From Actinomycetota bacterium (lineage in GTDB: Bacteria; Actinomycetota; Thermoleophilia; Gaiellales; F1-60-MAGs149), in NCBI GenBank assembly GCA_016870485.1, contig VGBM01000007.1, positions 29,452-93,451 on the forward strand: a stretch of 64,000 bases of DNA, in the 5' to 3' direction. The translations under genes and the position numbers were made by a program. Positions 10,192 through 19,929 of this stretch are shown here, piece by piece (within the stretch, counting starts at the first letter, position 1; each line of letters opens with the position of its first letter). The notes beneath the pieces were generated by a model. It was not told the origin of the DNA. It searched no databases and saw nothing but the letters and a program-made list of their open reading frames with translations.

Positions 10192-11754
10192 TCAGGCGGC
10201 GGCGTCGCGCACGAACGCGTCGACCCCGAGCGGCGCGCCGGTCGCCTGCTCGACGAGCCGGTCCCAGCGCACGGACGCCCCGGGGCGCAGCAGGCGCTCG
10301 GCGATCAGCGGCCCGACCCGGACCGGGTCCCGGGCGGGCGAGGCGGCCCCGGTCTCGCGCATCGTCCAGGCCTGGATCTGCGAGGCGAGGATCTCGCCGA
10401 GCAGGTAGTTCTGGTAGTAGACGGGCGCGACGGCGAGGTGGATCTTCGAGGCCCAGGCGTCGGCCGGCGGCGCGGGCGGGCGGCCGATCCCCTGGTGGCG
10501 CTCGACGAGGTCCCACCAGACGCCGTCGAGGTCCTGGTCGGGGTCGGCGTAGAGGGCGCGCTCGAAGCGCACCATCACGGGCACCCACGCGGCGAGGATC
10601 AGGAGACCGCGGCGCAGGGTGGCCGCGTTGGCCGGGTCCCGGGCGACGTCGGCGGGCACGCCCGCGTAGCGCTCGAGGAAGGCGGCGTCGCGGCCCCGGC
10701 GGCCGTGCAGCATCGCGATCGCCTCCGTGACGAGCGTGTGCGCGGGGTCGCGCAGGAGCCACGGCAGGGCCGGGTCGAGCGCGACCTCGTAGGCGGCGTG
10801 GCCGAGCTCGTGCAGCGTCGTCTCGAGCCAGCGCACCGTCGGCGTCAGGTTGAGGAGCGTGCGCACGTCGCCTGTGCGGTCGACGTGCATCATGAAGGCG
10901 TGCTGGTCCTTGCCGGGCCGCGGCAGGACGTCCGAGCGGTCGACGACGCCCTCCATGGGCTGGCCGAGGTCGGCGAAGTAGGCGCAGGAGGCGGCCAGCG
11001 CATCGACCTGGCCGATCACGGGCTCGAGCGGGTCGGGCCCGACGCTCGGCGCCTCCTGCCCGAACGGGTCGACGAGATGCCAGGGCATCAGCGGCGCGTC
11101 GTCGGGCAGCCCGAGCGCCCGCCGGCGCTCCGCGGCGATCCGCCCGCGCTCCGCCGCCCACGCGCCCTCGAGGCGCGCCTCGAGGGCGTCGAGGAGCCCG
11201 TAGAGGCGGGCCTCGTCGAGCTCGTCGAGGGCCAGGCTCATCGCGTAGTGGTCGCGGTGGCCGAGCGCGCGGGCCGCCTCGTTGCGCAGCCGCACGAGCT
11301 CGCGCAGGGGGCCCGCGGCCTCGGCCCCCACCCCGCGCGCGCTGGTCCAGACGCGCTCGCGCTCGGCGACGTCGGTGCTCGTCTGCAGGACCCGGTCGAC
11401 GGCGGCCGCGTCGAGCTCGCGATCGCCGTCGGCGGCGCGGTAGCGCGAGTGGATGCCCATCAGCTCGGTCTCGAGCCGCACGATCCGGTCGATCAGCGCG
11501 GGCGGGCGCCGGCGGCCCGCCGTCATCAGCCGCAGCACCTCGGCGCGGCGGCGCTCGAGCGGCGCGTCGTCCGCGGGCACGGCGGCCGCGGCGAGCGCGG
11601 GGTCGGCGAGCGCGTGCTCGAGGGCGGCGCTCGCCGCCTCGGCCGCGTCCGAGTGGGCGTCGGTCGCGTCGCAGGCCATCGCCCACCAGGCGCGGTTGGC
11701 GTCGCGCTCGAGGGTCGCGAGGCGCGCCTCGGCGGCGTCGAGGGCGCTGGTCAC
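10192..11754 (-). CDS. M2/M3-like (gluzincin) metallopeptidase
   Basis: 520 residues, largely helical. The zinc site is LHELGHAAYE (HExxH) and the downstream ligand glutamate is probably in LVTEAIAML, about 25 residues later, the spacing seen in M2 and M3 oligopeptidases. VYYQNYLLGEILASQI near the C-terminus recalls bacterial M2 (ACE-like) proteins. No signal peptide is visible, so it is probably a cytoplasmic oligopeptidase or dipeptidyl carboxypeptidase. The GTG start overlaps the stop of the small membrane-protein gene upstream as GTGA. The frame is open further upstream but only repeats ispG antisense reading. Confidence 0.8.
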   Translation of the reverse strand: MTSALDAAEARLATLERDANRAWWAMACDATDAHSDAAEAASAALEHALADPALAAAAVPADDAPLERRRAEVLRLMTAGRRRPPALIDRIVRLETELMGIHSRYRAADGDRELDAAAVDRVLQTSTDVAERERVWTSARGVGAEAAGPLRELVRLRNEAARALGHRDHYAMSLALDELDEARLYGLLDALEARLEGAWAAERGRIAAERRRALGLPDDAPLMPWHLVDPFGQEAPSVGPDPLEPVIGQVDALAASCAYFADLGQPMEGVVDRSDVLPRPGKDQHAFMMHVDRTGDVRTLLNLTPTVRWLETTLHELGHAAYEVALDPALPWLLRDPAHTLVTEAIAMLHGRRGRDAAFLERYAGVPADVARDPANAATLRRGLLILAAWVPVMVRFERALYADPDQDLDGVWWDLVERHQGIGRPPAPPADAWASKIHLAVAPVYYQNYLLGEILASQIQAWTMRETGAASPARDPVRVGPLIAERLLRPGASVRWDRLVEQATGAPLGVDAFVRDAAA

Positions 11755-11933
11755 CGGGCGCGCGGCGGCTGCACGTCGACCCACGGGTCGTGGCCGCCCT
11801 TGAGGCGGTAGACCCCGTAGGCGGCGGCCCCCGCGAGGACCAGGACGCGCACCGTCTTCGAGGCCACGAACAGCCCCGTCCCGACCGCCACGGCGGCGGC
11901 GATCGCGATCGCCTTCTGGTCGTCCTCGCCCAT
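11751..11933 (-). CDS. Small single-pass membrane protein
   Basis: 60 residues with one hydrophobic stretch (AIAIAAAVAVGTGLFVASKTVRVLVLAGAAAYGVYRL) that can form one long or two short membrane helices. The start overlaps the ispG stop by one base (TGATG) and its stop overlaps the peptidase start, so it is embedded in ispG-orf-peptidase. Function unknown. Confidence 0.65.
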   Translation of the reverse strand: MGEDDQKAIAIAAAVAVGTGLFVASKTVRVLVLAGAAAYGVYRLKGGHDPWVDVQPPRAR

Positions 11934-13048
11934 CAGGAACCCCCTCCGACGACGGGTAGGCCGAGCTTGCGGCGGCCGCGCTCGGGGCGCGGCATGCCCT
12001 CGGAGATCCAGGCGTCGATCTCGGCGAACAGCTCGTCCACGAGATGCTCCTGCGGCACACGCCGCAGCACCTCGCCGTGCGCGTAGATGTGGCCCGCGTC
12101 GCGGCCGCCGGCGATGCCGAAGTCGGCGTCGCCCGCCTCGCCCGGCCCGTTCACGGCGCAGCCCATCACGGCCACCTCGAAGTGCTCGCGGTAGCCGCGC
12201 AGGCGGTCCTCGACGACGCCGGCGAGCTCATGCACCTCGACGTTCGTGCGGCCGCACGAGGGGCAGGCGATCAGCTCGGGGCCCATGTGGCGCAGGCCGA
12301 GCGCGCGCAGGATGTCGAACGCGACCCGCACCTCCTCGACCGGATCGGTCGACAGCGACACGCGAATCGTGTCGCCGATGCCCTCCTCGAGCAGGGTGCC
12401 GATGCCGATCGCCGACTTGACGGCGCCCGTCACGAGCGTGCCCGCCTCGGTCACGCCGAGGTGGAGTGGGTAGGGCACGAGCCCGGACAGCGTGCGGTAG
12501 GCGCCGATCATCACCGGCACCGACGACGACTTGACGGAGATCTTGAAGTCGTGGAAGCCGAGCTCCTCGAGGATCTCGACCTCCTCCATCGCCGCCTTCA
12601 CGAGCGCGCCGACGGGGTCGGCCGTGGCGGTCCAGCGCAGATGGTCGGGCAGGGAGCCCGCGTTGGCGCCGATCCGCATCGGCGTGCCCGTCTCCTGCGC
12701 CTTGAGCACCACCTCGCGGACCTTGTCGGGGCCGCCGATGTTGCCCGGGTTGATGCGCACGCTTGCGACGCCCGCGTCCATCGCCTTCAGGGCCAGCGAG
12801 GCGTTGAAGTGGATGTCCGCAATGATCGGGACGGGGCTCCCCGCGATGATCCGCGGCAGGGCCTCCACGTCGGGCAGCCCGGGCACCGCCACGCGGACGA
12901 CGTCGACGCCCGCCTCGGCGAGCCGCCCGATCTGCTCCAGAGTCGCGCCGGCGTCGTGGGTCTTCGTCGTCGTCATCGACTGGACGGCGACGGGCGCGCC
13001 GCCCCCGATCGGGACGCCGCCCACGTTGATCTGGCGCTGGCTGGCCAT
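11933..13048 (-). CDS. ispG: 4-hydroxy-3-methylbut-2-enyl diphosphate synthase (flavodoxin/ferredoxin)
   Basis: Penultimate step of the MEP isoprenoid pathway. The 371 residues show the TIM-barrel opening VGGVPIGGGAPVAVQSMTTT, HFNASLALKAM, RINPGNIGG and the C-terminal [4Fe-4S] cysteines in LIACPSCGRTNVEV and MGCAVNGPGEAGDADFG. The start is 7 bases after a TAGACT box, so ispG likely has its own leaderless promoter although it sits just after rseP. dxr of the same pathway lies two genes away. Confidence 0.96.
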   Translation of the reverse strand: MASQRQINVGGVPIGGGAPVAVQSMTTTKTHDAGATLEQIGRLAEAGVDVVRVAVPGLPDVEALPRIIAGSPVPIIADIHFNASLALKAMDAGVASVRINPGNIGGPDKVREVVLKAQETGTPMRIGANAGSLPDHLRWTATADPVGALVKAAMEEVEILEELGFHDFKISVKSSSVPVMIGAYRTLSGLVPYPLHLGVTEAGTLVTGAVKSAIGIGTLLEEGIGDTIRVSLSTDPVEEVRVAFDILRALGLRHMGPELIACPSCGRTNVEVHELAGVVEDRLRGYREHFEVAVMGCAVNGPGEAGDADFGIAGGRDAGHIYAHGEVLRRVPQEHLVDELFAEIDAWISEGMPRPERGRRKLGLPVVGGGS

Positions 13049-13069
13049 CGGCGGAAGTCTACTCCTCGG

Positions 13070-14338
13070 CTACGGGCCGCCGAAGCGGCTGATGTCGTTG
13101 TTGAGGCCGATCGCGAACAGGACCAGCATCACGGCGATGCCGACGATGCTGACCCGCTCGATCGTGACGCGCGAGACGGGCCGACCGCGGCGCAGCTTCT
13201 CGATCAGGGCCATCAGGATGTGCCCGCCGTCGAGGGGCAGGAACGGCAGCAGGTTGAAGATGGCGAGCGCGAGCGAGACGACGCCGAGGGTCCACAGGAA
13301 CGAGCCCGTGCGCACGCTCTCCTCCGAGGCCGCGGTGATGCCCACGATCGACGAGACCTGCTCGTACCCGTCGGACGTCGCGACGATGTTCTTGAGGCCG
13401 ACGAGCGACTCGCGCGTGATCACCCACGTCCACGTCGCGGCGCTGCCCGCGGCCTGCGGCACGCTCTCGCGCTCGGTGCCCGCCGACTGTTGCAGGAACG
13501 TGAAGCCGAGCAGCCAGCGCCCGTCGACCGCCTCCGGCCGGACCGGGTCGAGCGTCACGGGCTGGCCGGCGCGCTCGACCTGCAGCGTCACGAGCCCGCC
13601 CTGCGCGTCCTGCACCGCCTGCGAGACGGCCTGCCAATCGCCGTCCACGGGCGTCCCGTTGACGGCCGTAATGCGGTCGCCCGCCTCGAGGCCCGCGGCG
13701 GCGGCCGGGGCGCCCGACACGGACTGCACCGTGGTCGTCGTCTCCAGCATCGGCACACCGCTCCAGAAAAACAGCGTCAGGCAGACCAGCGCGGCGGCGA
13801 CGTTGGCGGCGGGGCCGGCGACCACGATCGCGATCCGCCGCCAGACCGGCAGCCGCCAGTAGGCGCGCGGGTCAAGGTCGTCGCGCAGCCGCTCGAGGTC
13901 CTTGCGCGCCTGCTGGTACGTCTTCGGGTGGAGCCGGTCCTGCTCCGCCTCGAGGGCGAGGAGCGCGCGCTGGGCCGCGCCCTGCGCGGCCGGGCTCGCG
14001 TCGAGGATCAGCGCGCCGCGGAGCTCCGCGATCGCGGGGCCGAGCAGGTCGCGCTGGCCCTCGGGGCGGCGCAGGTCGGCCTCCTCGAGGGCGTCCTGGA
14101 GGATCGCCTCGTCGCCCTTCTGCGGCCGGTTCATCCCGACGATGCGCACGTAGCCGCCGAGCGGGATCAGGCCGAGGCCGTACTCCGTCTCGCCGCGCCG
14201 GAAGGACAGCGCCACGGGCGGGAAGCCGACGAGGAAGCGCGTGGCCCGCGCGCCCACGAGCCGCGCCACGACGAAGTGCCCGAGCTCGTGGACGAACACG
14301 AGCAGGAGCAGGCTGAGGACGACGTAGAGCCAGGTCAC
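13070..14338 (-). CDS. rseP: Site-2 intramembrane zinc metalloprotease, RseP/RasP family (M50)
   Basis: 422 residues. HELGH at residues 17-21 in the first membrane helix and LPLDGGH in a late helix form the metal site; a central PDZ domain (about residues 200-280) contains GLEAGDRITAVNGTPVDGDW. Family members cut anti-sigma factors or signal-peptide remnants in the membrane. About 75 extra residues, rich in charged helical sequence, lie between GGYVRIVGM and the membrane segment after YWRLPVWRRIAIV. This insert is larger than in the textbook proteins. The start overlaps the dxr stop by 4 bases, giving the conserved dxr-rseP-ispG order. Confidence 0.92.
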   Translation of the reverse strand: MTWLYVVLSLLLLVFVHELGHFVVARLVGARATRFLVGFPPVALSFRRGETEYGLGLIPLGGYVRIVGMNRPQKGDEAILQDALEEADLRRPEGQRDLLGPAIAELRGALILDASPAAQGAAQRALLALEAEQDRLHPKTYQQARKDLERLRDDLDPRAYWRLPVWRRIAIVVAGPAANVAAALVCLTLFFWSGVPMLETTTTVQSVSGAPAAAAGLEAGDRITAVNGTPVDGDWQAVSQAVQDAQGGLVTLQVERAGQPVTLDPVRPEAVDGRWLLGFTFLQQSAGTERESVPQAAGSAATWTWVITRESLVGLKNIVATSDGYEQVSSIVGITAASEESVRTGSFLWTLGVVSLALAIFNLLPFLPLDGGHILMALIEKLRRGRPVSRVTIERVSIVGIAVMLVLFAIGLNNDISRFGGP

Positions 14339-15480
14339 GCGCCGCCCCCGAGCCGCGCGGCCACCCGCTCGCGTGCCGCGGCGTCCGCCGCGAGCACCGC
14401 CTGGAGCGCGTCGGCGGGCCCGCCGCCGTCGTGCTCGAGCGCGTCCTGCACGAGCGCCTCGATGTCGAGGAACCCGATCCGTCCTGCGAGGAAGGCCGCC
14501 ACTGCCTCCTCATTCGCAGCGTTGAGGGCCGCCGGCGCGGTCCCGCCGGCCCGGCCCGCCTCGAGCGCGAGCCGCAGGCAGCCGAAGGCCACCAGGTCGG
14601 GCGGCTGGAAGTCGAGCGAGAAGGCCTCGGCGAGGTCGAGCGGGCGCGCGTCGACGGGGGCCCGCCGGGGCCAGGTCAGCGCCCACGAGATCGGCACGCG
14701 CATGTCGGGGTGGCCGAGGTGCGCGATCAGCGCGCCATCGCGCAGCCGCGCCATGCCGTGCACGATCGACTGCGGGTGCACGACGACCTCGATCCGCTCG
14801 TACGGCACCCCGAACAGGTAGTGCGCCTCGATCACCTCGAGGCCCTTGTTCATCAAAGTGGCGGAGTCGACGGTGATCTTCGCGCCCATCGCCCACGTCG
14901 GGTGCGCGAGCGCCTGCTCGACCGTGACGCCCTCGAGCTCGGCGCGGGTCCGGCCCCGGAAGGGCCCGCCCGACGCGGTGATCACGAGCGACGCGACCTG
15001 CTCGGCGGGGGCGTCGCCCACGCACTGCATCAGCGCGGAGTGCTCGGAGTCGACGGGCAGGATCGCGCCGCCGCCCGCCCGCGCCGCGGCGAGGACGAGC
15101 GGCCCGCCGGCGACGAGGCTCTCCTTGTTGGCGAGGGCGAGGTCGCGACCCGCCTCGAGCGCGGCGAGGCTGGCGCGCAGCCCCGCGGCGCCGACGACGG
15201 CGTTGAGGACGACGTCCGCCTCGGCCTCGCGGGCCAGCGCCTCGATCGCGTCGGGGCCGCCCGCCACGGGCCGGCCGAGCTCGGCCGCCGCGCGCTCGGC
15301 CGCCGCGGGGTCGGCCAGCGCCAGCCGCTGGGCACCCGTGGCGCGCGCGGCGGCGCAGAGGCCGTCGACGTCCGAGCCGGCGGCGAGGGCGACGACCTCG
15401 AGGTCGTCGTTGGCGGCCGCCACGGCGAGCGCCTGCTGGCCGATCGAGCCGGTGGCTCCGAGGAGGGCGAGACGGGTCAT
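14335..15480 (-). CDS. dxr: 1-deoxy-D-xylulose-5-phosphate reductoisomerase
   Basis: NADPH-dependent second step of the MEP pathway. The 381 residues open with the NADPH fold LALLGATGSIGQQ. ALANKESLVAGG, PVDSEHSALMQC and MNKGLEVIEAHYLFG are the metal- and substrate-binding signatures. I prefer ATG at 15480; GTG at 15489 would add three residues. It lies downstream of cdsA with a 54-base gap and is coupled to rseP. Confidence 0.95.
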   Translation of the reverse strand: MTRLALLGATGSIGQQALAVAAANDDLEVVALAAGSDVDGLCAAARATGAQRLALADPAAAERAAAELGRPVAGGPDAIEALAREAEADVVLNAVVGAAGLRASLAALEAGRDLALANKESLVAGGPLVLAAARAGGGAILPVDSEHSALMQCVGDAPAEQVASLVITASGGPFRGRTRAELEGVTVEQALAHPTWAMGAKITVDSATLMNKGLEVIEAHYLFGVPYERIEVVVHPQSIVHGMARLRDGALIAHLGHPDMRVPISWALTWPRRAPVDARPLDLAEAFSLDFQPPDLVAFGCLRLALEAGRAGGTAPAALNAANEEAVAAFLAGRIGFLDIEALVQDALEHDGGGPADALQAVLAADAAARERVAARLGGGA

Positions 15481-15534
15481 CCGCACCACATGGTGCCACC
15501 GGCCGGGCGGCCGGGCCGCCGCCGGGGGCCGGGC

Positions 15535-16326
15535 CTACGCGCCGCCGACCAGCCAGAGCGCGAACAGCGCGACCGGCGCGGTGACCAGCATCGCGTCGAT
15601 CCGGTCGAGCACGCCGCCGTGCCCGGCGAGCAGGGTGCCCGAATCCTTGACGCCGAGGTCGCGCTTGACGTACGACTCGAGCAGGTCGCCGAAGGGCCCC
15701 GCGACGGCGACGGCGAGGCCGACCACGAGCGCCTCCCAGGTGCCGACGATGCCCTGCCCGTAGAGCACCCACCAGACCACGGCCGTGCCGGCGACCACGC
15801 CCGCGACGAACCCCTCGACCGACTTGCCGGGCGAGATCGCGGGCGCCAGCTTGCGGCGGCCGATCAGCCGCCCGACCGCGTACGCGCCGATGTCGGCGAC
15901 CCACGTGCCGAGCAGGACGGCGAGGACGAGGTCGAACGACCCGTCGCGCAGGACGACGACGCTGCCGAGCCCGACGCCGACCCAGACGACGCCGAAGGCG
16001 GTGACCGCCATCGACGTCAGGGCCGAGGCGCCCTCGCGCGACGTGGCGGCGGCGAGGACGAAGGTCAGGAGCAGCGCCGGCACGAGGACGAGCACCATGC
16101 CGGCCGGGCCCTCCCGCTCGGCGGCGAGGACGACGGCGACGGCGCCGACGTAGCCCGTGATCACGATCGGGCGGTGGTCGCGGGCCATCGTCCACAGCTC
16201 GTGCAGGGCGAGCACGGCCACCACCACGCCGAAGCCGACCAGGTACCAGCCGCCCAGCCACAGCACGCCGAGGGCGAGCGGGAGCAGGATCGCCGCGACG
16301 AGGATGCGGCTCGCGAGGTTGCCCAC
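15535..16326 (-). CDS. cdsA: Phosphatidate cytidylyltransferase
   Basis: Makes CDP-diacylglycerol from phosphatidate and CTP. The protein has 263 residues with about seven to eight membrane helices. The C-terminal family signature is intact: ESYVKRDLGVKDSG followed by GHGGVLDRIDAML. The start chosen is GTG at 16326, six bases inside the spacing from the uppS stop. Homology (NLASRILVAAILLPLAL) begins there, and the longer open frame upstream only re-reads uppS. It belongs to uppS-cdsA-dxr-rseP. Confidence 0.93.
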   Translation of the reverse strand: MGNLASRILVAAILLPLALGVLWLGGWYLVGFGVVVAVLALHELWTMARDHRPIVITGYVGAVAVVLAAEREGPAGMVLVLVPALLLTFVLAAATSREGASALTSMAVTAFGVVWVGVGLGSVVVLRDGSFDLVLAVLLGTWVADIGAYAVGRLIGRRKLAPAISPGKSVEGFVAGVVAGTAVVWWVLYGQGIVGTWEALVVGLAVAVAGPFGDLLESYVKRDLGVKDSGTLLAGHGGVLDRIDAMLVTAPVALFALWLVGGA

Positions 16327-16331
16327 CGGCG

Positions 16332-17075
16332 TCAGCGCCCGCCGAAGCGGCGCCGGCGCGTGGCGAACTCCCCGACGGCCTCCTGCAGCGCCTCGGCGCC
16401 GAAGTCGGGCCAGAGCGTCTCCGGGAAGGCCCACTCCGCGTAGGCGGTGTGCCAGAGCAGGAAGTTCGAGACGCGCTGCTCGCCCGACGTGCGGATCACG
16501 AGGTCCGGGTCGGGCAGCTCGGCGGCGGCGAGCCGCTCGCGGATCGCCGTCTCGTCGATCTGGTCGGGCCGCAGCCCGTCCGCCACGATCCGCCGGCAGG
16601 CGTCGACGATCTCGGCGCGCCCGCCGTAGTCGAAGGCCACGAACAGGTCGAGCCGCTCGTTGGCCTGCGTGCGCTCCTCCATGTCGTCCATCAGCGCGCG
16701 GATCCGCAGGGTGACGCGGTCGCGGCGGCCGATGAAGCGGATCCGGACGCCCTGGCGGTGGAGGTCCATGAACTCGCCCTCGATCGTGCGCGCGAACAGG
16801 TCCATCAGCCCGGACACCTCGTCCTCGGGCCGCGTCCAGTTCTCCGTCGAGAAGGCGTACACGGTCAGCGAGCGGATCCCGAGGTCGGGGGCCGCCTCGA
16901 CGGTGCGGCGCAGCGCGCGCACCCCCGCGTGGTGGCCCGACAGCGTGGGCAGGCCGCGCTGCTTCGCCCAGCGCGCGTTGCCGTCCATGATGATCGCCAC
17001 GTGCTCGGCGAGGCCGGGCTCGGGCGCGCCCGGCTCGGGGCGGCGGATCAGGCGGATGCGGTCGAGGATGGCCAC
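16332..17075 (-). CDS. uppS: Isoprenyl (undecaprenyl) diphosphate synthase
   Basis: cis-Prenyltransferase that builds the polyprenyl carrier for cell-wall precursors. The 247 residues contain HVAIIMDGNARWAKQRG with the catalytic aspartate, STENWTRP, and RTSGEQRVSNFLLW plus AYAEWAFPETLWPDF. The chain length of the product cannot be told from sequence. GTG start; a GGGAG ribosome site lies upstream, so it is not leaderless. Promoter-like TACGCT lies about 40 bases before the gene. Confidence 0.94.
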   Translation of the reverse strand: MAILDRIRLIRRPEPGAPEPGLAEHVAIIMDGNARWAKQRGLPTLSGHHAGVRALRRTVEAAPDLGIRSLTVYAFSTENWTRPEDEVSGLMDLFARTIEGEFMDLHRQGVRIRFIGRRDRVTLRIRALMDDMEERTQANERLDLFVAFDYGGRAEIVDACRRIVADGLRPDQIDETAIRERLAAAELPDPDLVIRTSGEQRVSNFLLWHTAYAEWAFPETLWPDFGAEALQEAVGEFATRRRRFGGR

Positions 17076-17170
17076 GGCGGGGGATGCTCCCGGTGGGGCT
17101 CCCCCGCGGGGGCGCCCCGGATCACCCGCGTAGCGTACCGGCTGGAGGCGCCGCGTGCCCGTCCGGGCCG

Positions 17171-17722
17171 CTAGACCTCCATGATGTCGGCCTCGCGCTG
17201 CTTGAGCGCGGCGTCGATCTGGCCGACGTGGTCGTCCGTCAGCTTCTGCACCTTCTCCTCGGCGCGGTGCAGCTCGTCGGCCCCCACCTCGGAGGCCAGA
17301 GACTGGATGTCGGCGATCGCGTCGCGGCGCACGTTGCGCACGGCGACGCGGCCGTCCTCGGCGATCTGGCGCACGACCTTGACGAGCTCCTTGCGGCGCT
17401 CCTCCGTCAGCTGCGGGATCGCGAGGCGGATGATCTTGCCGTCGTTCGACGGCGTCAGGCCGAGGTCGGACTCCTGGATCGCCCGCTCGATCTCGCCGAG
17501 GGCGCTCGTGTCGTACGGCGAGATCACCAGCGAGCGCGGGTCGGGCGTCTGCACGCCGGCGAGCCGGTTGAGCGGCGTCGGCGAGCCGTAGTAGTCGACC
17601 ACGATGCGGTCGAGGAGCTGCGGGTTGGCGCGCCCGGTGCGCACCGTCTGGAACTCGCCGCGCGTGGCCTCCACGGACTTCGCCATCCGCTCCTTCGCGT
17701 CGTTCACCAGGTCGTCGACCAC
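17171..17722 (-). CDS. frr: Ribosome recycling factor
   Basis: Splits post-termination ribosomes together with EF-G. The 183 residues match the usual 185. Visible motifs: GEFQTVRTGRANPQLLDRI, VDYYGSPTPLNRLAGV and the C-terminal helix TEERRKELVKVVRQIAEDGRVAVRNVRRD. The GTG start is preceded by GAAAGGGG at good spacing, and a CAGACT box lies further upstream. The common partner pyrH is absent; priA lies upstream instead. Confidence 0.96.
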   Translation of the reverse strand: MVDDLVNDAKERMAKSVEATRGEFQTVRTGRANPQLLDRIVVDYYGSPTPLNRLAGVQTPDPRSLVISPYDTSALGEIERAIQESDLGLTPSNDGKIIRLAIPQLTEERRKELVKVVRQIAEDGRVAVRNVRRDAIADIQSLASEVGADELHRAEEKVQKLTDDHVGQIDAALKQREADIMEV

Positions 17723-17763
17723 GTCAGCCCCTTTCCGCCGGACCCGCGTAGTCTGGCACGTCG

Positions 17764-19929
17764 TCAGACCGTCTGCGGATCCACGTCGACCGCGACGCGC
17801 GCGTCGGCCCGCCGCAGCAGCGCGTGGCGGTCGGCGAGCAGCGCGTGCACGGCGCGCGCGGCGTGCTCGGCCCGATCGGTCCGCACAATCAGGTGCGCCC
17901 GGTGGCGGTCGCGCAGCCGGATCAGGGGTGCCGGCCCGAGGATCCGGTCGTCGGGGAGCATACGCCCGAGCGCGTCGGCGATCCCGTCGAGGAGCGCAAG
18001 CGGGACGTCGGCGGCGGGCGCCTCGACGAGGACGCGCACGAGCCGGCTGAACGGGGGGTAGCGCAGTGCCTCGCGCCGGCCCAGCTCGCCGTCGAGGAAC
18101 TCGTCGACGGCGTGCCGCGCGGCGAGCCGCACGACGCGCTGGGAGGGGTCCCAGGTCTGCAGGATCACGCGCCCGCCGGAGCCCTCGCGCCCGGCCCGCC
18201 CGGCGAGCTGGCAGAGCAGGCTGAACGAGCGCTCCTCCGCCCGGAAGTCCGGCATGGCGAGGCCGAGGTCGGCGTCGATCACGGCGGCGAGGCGCACGTC
18301 GGGGAAGTCGTGCCCCTTGGCCACGAGCTGGGTGCCGACGAGGACGGCGCGCTCGGAGGCCTGGAAGGCGGCGAGCGCCCCCTCCACCCCGCCCCGGCGG
18401 CCGGCGACGTCGCCGTCGAGGCGGATCACGTCGAGGCGCGGGTAGCGCCGCACGATCTCCTCCTCGAGCCGCTCGGTGCCCGCGCCGATGCGCGTGATGT
18501 CGACGGCGCCGCAGTGCGGGCAGCGGGTCGGCGCGGTCTCGCTGTGCCCGCAGTGGTGGCAGACGAGCCGCGGCGGGCGCTGGTGCAGGACCAGCGCGAC
18601 GTCGCAGGACGGGCAGCCGAAGCCCTTGCCGCAGGCGCGGCAGTGCAGGGCGAGCGCGGCGCCGCGGCGGTTGAGCAGCACCATCGCGCGCCCGCCGTCG
18701 CGCTCGAGGCCGGCGAGCGCGGCCTGCAGGGGCCGCGACAGCGGGTAGTGGCCGTCGCGCCCGAGGTCGACCAGCTCGACGGGCGGCAGTCCCCCGCCGA
18801 CCCGCTCGGCCAGCTCGACCCGCTCGAGCGCCCGCCAGGCCTCAGGCCGCGGCGTCGCCGACGCGAACACCACCGCCGCCTCCGTCGGGCGCGCCCGCAT
18901 CAGGGCGACGGCGCGCGCGTCGTAGCGCGGGTCCGACTCCTGCTTGTAGGCGGGCTCGTGCTCCTCGTCCACGACGATCAGCCCGAGGTCGGGCATCGGC
19001 GCGAGGATCGCCGAGCGGGCGCCGACGAGGACGCGGGCCTCGCCCGCCTCGAGCCGGCGCCAGACCCGCGCCCGCTCGCCGGCGGCGAGGCCCGAGTGCA
19101 GGACCTCGACGAGCGGCCCGAAGCGGGCCCGCACGCGCGCCGCGGTCTGCGGGGCGAGCGCGATCTCGGGCACGAGCACGATCACGCCGCGCCCGCGGGC
19201 GAGCGCGTGCGCCGCGGCCCGCAGGAAGACCTCGGTCTTGCCCGAGCCCGTGACCCCGTAGAGCAGGAGCTCGCGGGGGCCCGTGCCGTCGACGGCGGCC
19301 TCGAGCCGCGCGATCGCCGCGGCCTGGGCCGGGTTGGCGTCGAGCGGCGCCTCGAGGTCGGCGGCGGGCGGCGCGGCCGGCACGAGGCGCCCGTCCTCGA
19401 CGAGGCGGCGCACCGCGGCCGGGGCGGCCCCCGCGGCGCGCGCGATCTCGCCGAGCGGCGTCGGCGCGGCGGCGGCGGCGAGGATCGCCTGCTGGCGGCT
19501 GCCGCGCGCCGCGGCGTCGGGCGCGGCCACGAGCCACGGGTCGGGCGGCGGCGGGTTCGCGGACGGGGGCAGGACGAGCCGCAGGGCGCGGGCGGACGGC
19601 GTCGCGTAGCGCTCGGCCACGCGCAGGGCGAGGTCGACGAGGTCGACCGGGACGCGGCCGCCGGTGTCCGCGGCCGCCTTGAGCGCCACGCCCGCGGGCG
19701 CGTCGTCGGGACCGGCCGGTCCGATCACGACACCCTGCTCCGTGCGGCCGCGCAGCGGCACGTCCACGACCGCCCCGACGGGCAGGTCGCCCGCGTACGT
19801 CAGCGCGCGGTCGAGCCCCCGCGTCGTGACGAGCGGGATGACGAGGACGGACGGATCAGAGGGCGGCGCGGAGCGCGTCGACCTTGTCGGTCCGCTCCCA
19901 GGCGAAGGCGTCGCGTCCGAAGTGCCCAT
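17764..19929 (-). CDS. priA: Primosomal protein N' (replication restart helicase)
   Basis: 721 residues: an N-terminal DNA-binding part ([20 protein letters not shown]), helicase motif [16 protein letters not shown] (about residue 226), DEEH in [12 protein letters not shown] (about 322), and zinc cysteines in [24 protein letters not shown] and RCPHCGAVD. Actinobacterial PriA often lacks helicase motifs, but this copy keeps Walker A and DEEH. ATG at 19929 is the only ATG/GTG/TTG/CTG upstream of the conserved N-terminus in this frame, so the gene truly overlaps the metK 3' end by 74 bases. Confidence 0.92.
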   Translation of the reverse strand: MGTSDATPSPGSGPTRSTRSAPPSDPSVLVIPLVTTRGLDRALTYAGDLPVGAVVDVPLRGRTEQGVVIGPAGPDDAPAGVALKAAADTGGRVPVDLVDLALRVAERYATPSARALRLVLPPSANPPPPDPWLVAAPDAAARGSRQQAILAAAAAPTPLGEIARAAGAAPAAVRRLVEDGRLVPAAPPAADLEAPLDANPAQAAAIARLEAAVDGTGPRELLLYGVTGSGKTEVFLRAAAHALARGRGVIVLVPEIALAPQTAARVRARFGPLVEVLHSGLAAGERARVWRRLEAGEARVLVGARSAILAPMPDLGLIVVDEEHEPAYKQESDPRYDARAVALMRARPTEAAVVFASATPRPEAWRALERVELAERVGGGLPPVELVDLGRDGHYPLSRPLQAALAGLERDGGRAMVLLNRRGAALALHCRACGKGFGCPSCDVALVLHQRPPRLVCHHCGHSETAPTRCPHCGAVDITRIGAGTERLEEEIVRRYPRLDVIRLDGDVAGRRGGVEGALAAFQASERAVLVGTQLVAKGHDFPDVRLAAVIDADLGLAMPDFRAEERSFSLLCQLAGRAGREGSGGRVILQTWDPSQRVVRLAARHAVDEFLDGELGRREALRYPPFSRLVRVLVEAPAADVPLALLDGIADALGRMLPDDRILGPAPLIRLRDRHRAHLIVRTDRAEHAARAVHALLADRHALLRRADARVAVDVDPQTV

